A model generated the notes under the pieces. It was not told the origin of the DNA, searched no databases, and worked only from the letters and a program-made list of their open reading frames with translations. A DNA stretch of 7,906 nt from Caldilineaceae bacterium. GTDB taxonomy: Bacteria; Chloroflexota; Anaerolineae; Caldilineales; Caldilineaceae. Each line of letters starts with the position of its first letter. Position 1 is the stretch's first letter. The DNA lies in the NCBI GenBank assembly GCA_024643705.1, contig JAHEML010000137.1, positions 1-7,906 of the forward strand, given 5' to 3'. The position numbers and the translations under genes were made by a program. This document shows positions 7,243 to 7,906 of this stretch, piece by piece.

Positions 7243-7304
7243 GACGACGGACAATAGACGACCGACGACGGATGGAACTGGTTCGTCGTCTATCGTCCGT
7301 CGTC
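7243..7304. repeat. Inverted repeat between convergent genes, possible bidirectional terminator
   Basis: A 20-bp left arm (7243-7262, beginning GACGACGGAC) pairs with the right arm 7285-7304 (ending GTCCGTCGTC) with one mismatch. Inside lies GAAC/GTTC (7275-7284), which can cap the stem. The right arm is followed by AATTTT (7305-7310). The position, 20 bp after the TIM-barrel stop and 6 bp from the uxaC stop, suits a shared terminator. The arms are built of repeated GACGAC/GACGG units like dispersed intergenic repeats, so a purely repetitive origin is also possible. Confidence 0.75.
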
Positions 7305-7309
7305 AATTT

Positions 7310-7906
7310 TCACAACCGATACGCCTTTTTCGCCAACCCATACGCCAGATCGTAGGCCATGTCGGACGCATCTTCCTCGTCCACAATGCCCTGCACCACC
7401 AGCCCGGCCACCCAATCACAGGCCACCCGACGCCAAAGTTCGTGGCGGGTGGGAATGGAGGGGAAGGCGCGGGTGTCGTCGTTGAAACCCACCGTGTTGT
7501 AAATCCCCGCGGTCTCCACCACAGCGTCGAAGAAGTGGCGAATGCCATTAATGCTGTCGAAATACCACCAGGGTGGCCCCAAACGCAGAGCCGGGTAGTG
7601 ACCAGCCAGGGGCGCAAGCTCCCGCCCGTAGGTGGTTTCGTCCAGATTAAAAAGAATGAGCGTCAGATTGGGGTCGTTGCCAAAACGGTCCAACAGGGGT
7701 TTCAAATTGCGGGTAAACTCAGCGGCAAGGGGAATATCAGCACCCATATCCCGGCCAAATCCCTGGTAGATAGACGGGTTGTGGTTGCGATACGAGCCAA
7801 TGTGCAACTGCATCACCAAGCCATCTTCCGATGACATCCGGGCCATCTCCACCAACATATGGCCTGTGAAACGACGGGCGTCATCACCGGTTGTCTTGCC
7901 CGCCAA
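7310..7906 (-). CDS. uxaC: Glucuronate isomerase UxaC, C-terminal part (5' end outside window)
   Basis: About 199 codons at the 3' end of the gene are present. The frame remains open at the right edge, where a full enzyme of roughly 470 residues would continue. The text is diagnostic for UxaC: DGLVMQLHIGSYRNHN, GRDMGADIPLAAEF, LAGHYPALRLGPPWWYFDS, ETAGIYNTVGFNDDTRAFPSIPTRHELWRRVACDW. UxaC (EC 5.3.1.12) converts D-glucuronate to D-fructuronate and D-galacturonate to D-tagaturonate in the cytosol, the first step of hexuronate catabolism, and belongs to the amidohydrolase superfamily. The protein ends at TGA (complement of 7310-7312) after AYGLAKKAYRL. It converges on the three accessory genes and probably belongs to a hexuronate gene cluster that continues to the right of the window. 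Confidence 0.96.
   Translation of the reverse strand: MAGKTTGDDARRFTGHMLVEMARMSSEDGLVMQLHIGSYRNHNPSIYQGFGRDMGADIPLAAEFTRNLKPLLDRFGNDPNLTLILFNLDETTYGRELAPLAGHYPALRLGPPWWYFDSINGIRHFFDAVVETAGIYNTVGFNDDTRAFPSIPTRHELWRRVACDWVAGLVVQGIVDEEDASDMAYDLAYGLAKKAYRL

Overview
The window is bacterial. It has dense genes, strong Shine-Dalgarno sites and a moderately high GC content. A CIRCE-controlled groES-groEL operon and a GroEL with a GGM tail rule out archaea and eukaryotes. The GroEL text (for example the N-terminal AKQLIFQEDARRALKKGVDVL) and the short intergenic repeat families resemble Chloroflexota such as Anaerolineae, Caldilineae or Roseiflexus-like organisms. That placement is from memory of such proteins, not from a search.

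Left part (1-831): the 3' end of a tetratricopeptide-repeat protein with six repeats at an exact 40-residue pitch; its N-terminal part lies outside the window. Middle-left (832-3287): a heat-shock unit made of a sigma70-like promoter, a perfect CIRCE operator, groES, an unusually structured 160-bp gap, groEL and a strong intrinsic terminator.

Right part (3288-7906): an accessory metabolic region. After a 431-bp gene-free stretch with a hairpin, a 9-bp tandem repeat and a possible promoter come three same-strand genes: a cytosolic protein of the neutral ceramidase catalytic-domain family, a YgeY-like M20 metallohydrolase, and a xylose-isomerase-like TIM-barrel protein. The 3' end of uxaC (glucuronate isomerase) then converges on them from the other strand. 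Each junction in this half carries a different short repeat, one of which supplies the stop codon of the M20 gene.

The chaperonin genes are housekeeping. The three right-hand genes look like a small catabolic operon: two metal-dependent hydrolases that could release a group, plus a sugar isomerase or epimerase-like enzyme, beside a hexuronate isomerase. Their substrates cannot be read from the sequence. The least explained item is the ceramidase-fold enzyme, which keeps the zinc ligands but lacks the ceramidase serine. No defence system, CRISPR array, RNA gene or insertion sequence was seen.
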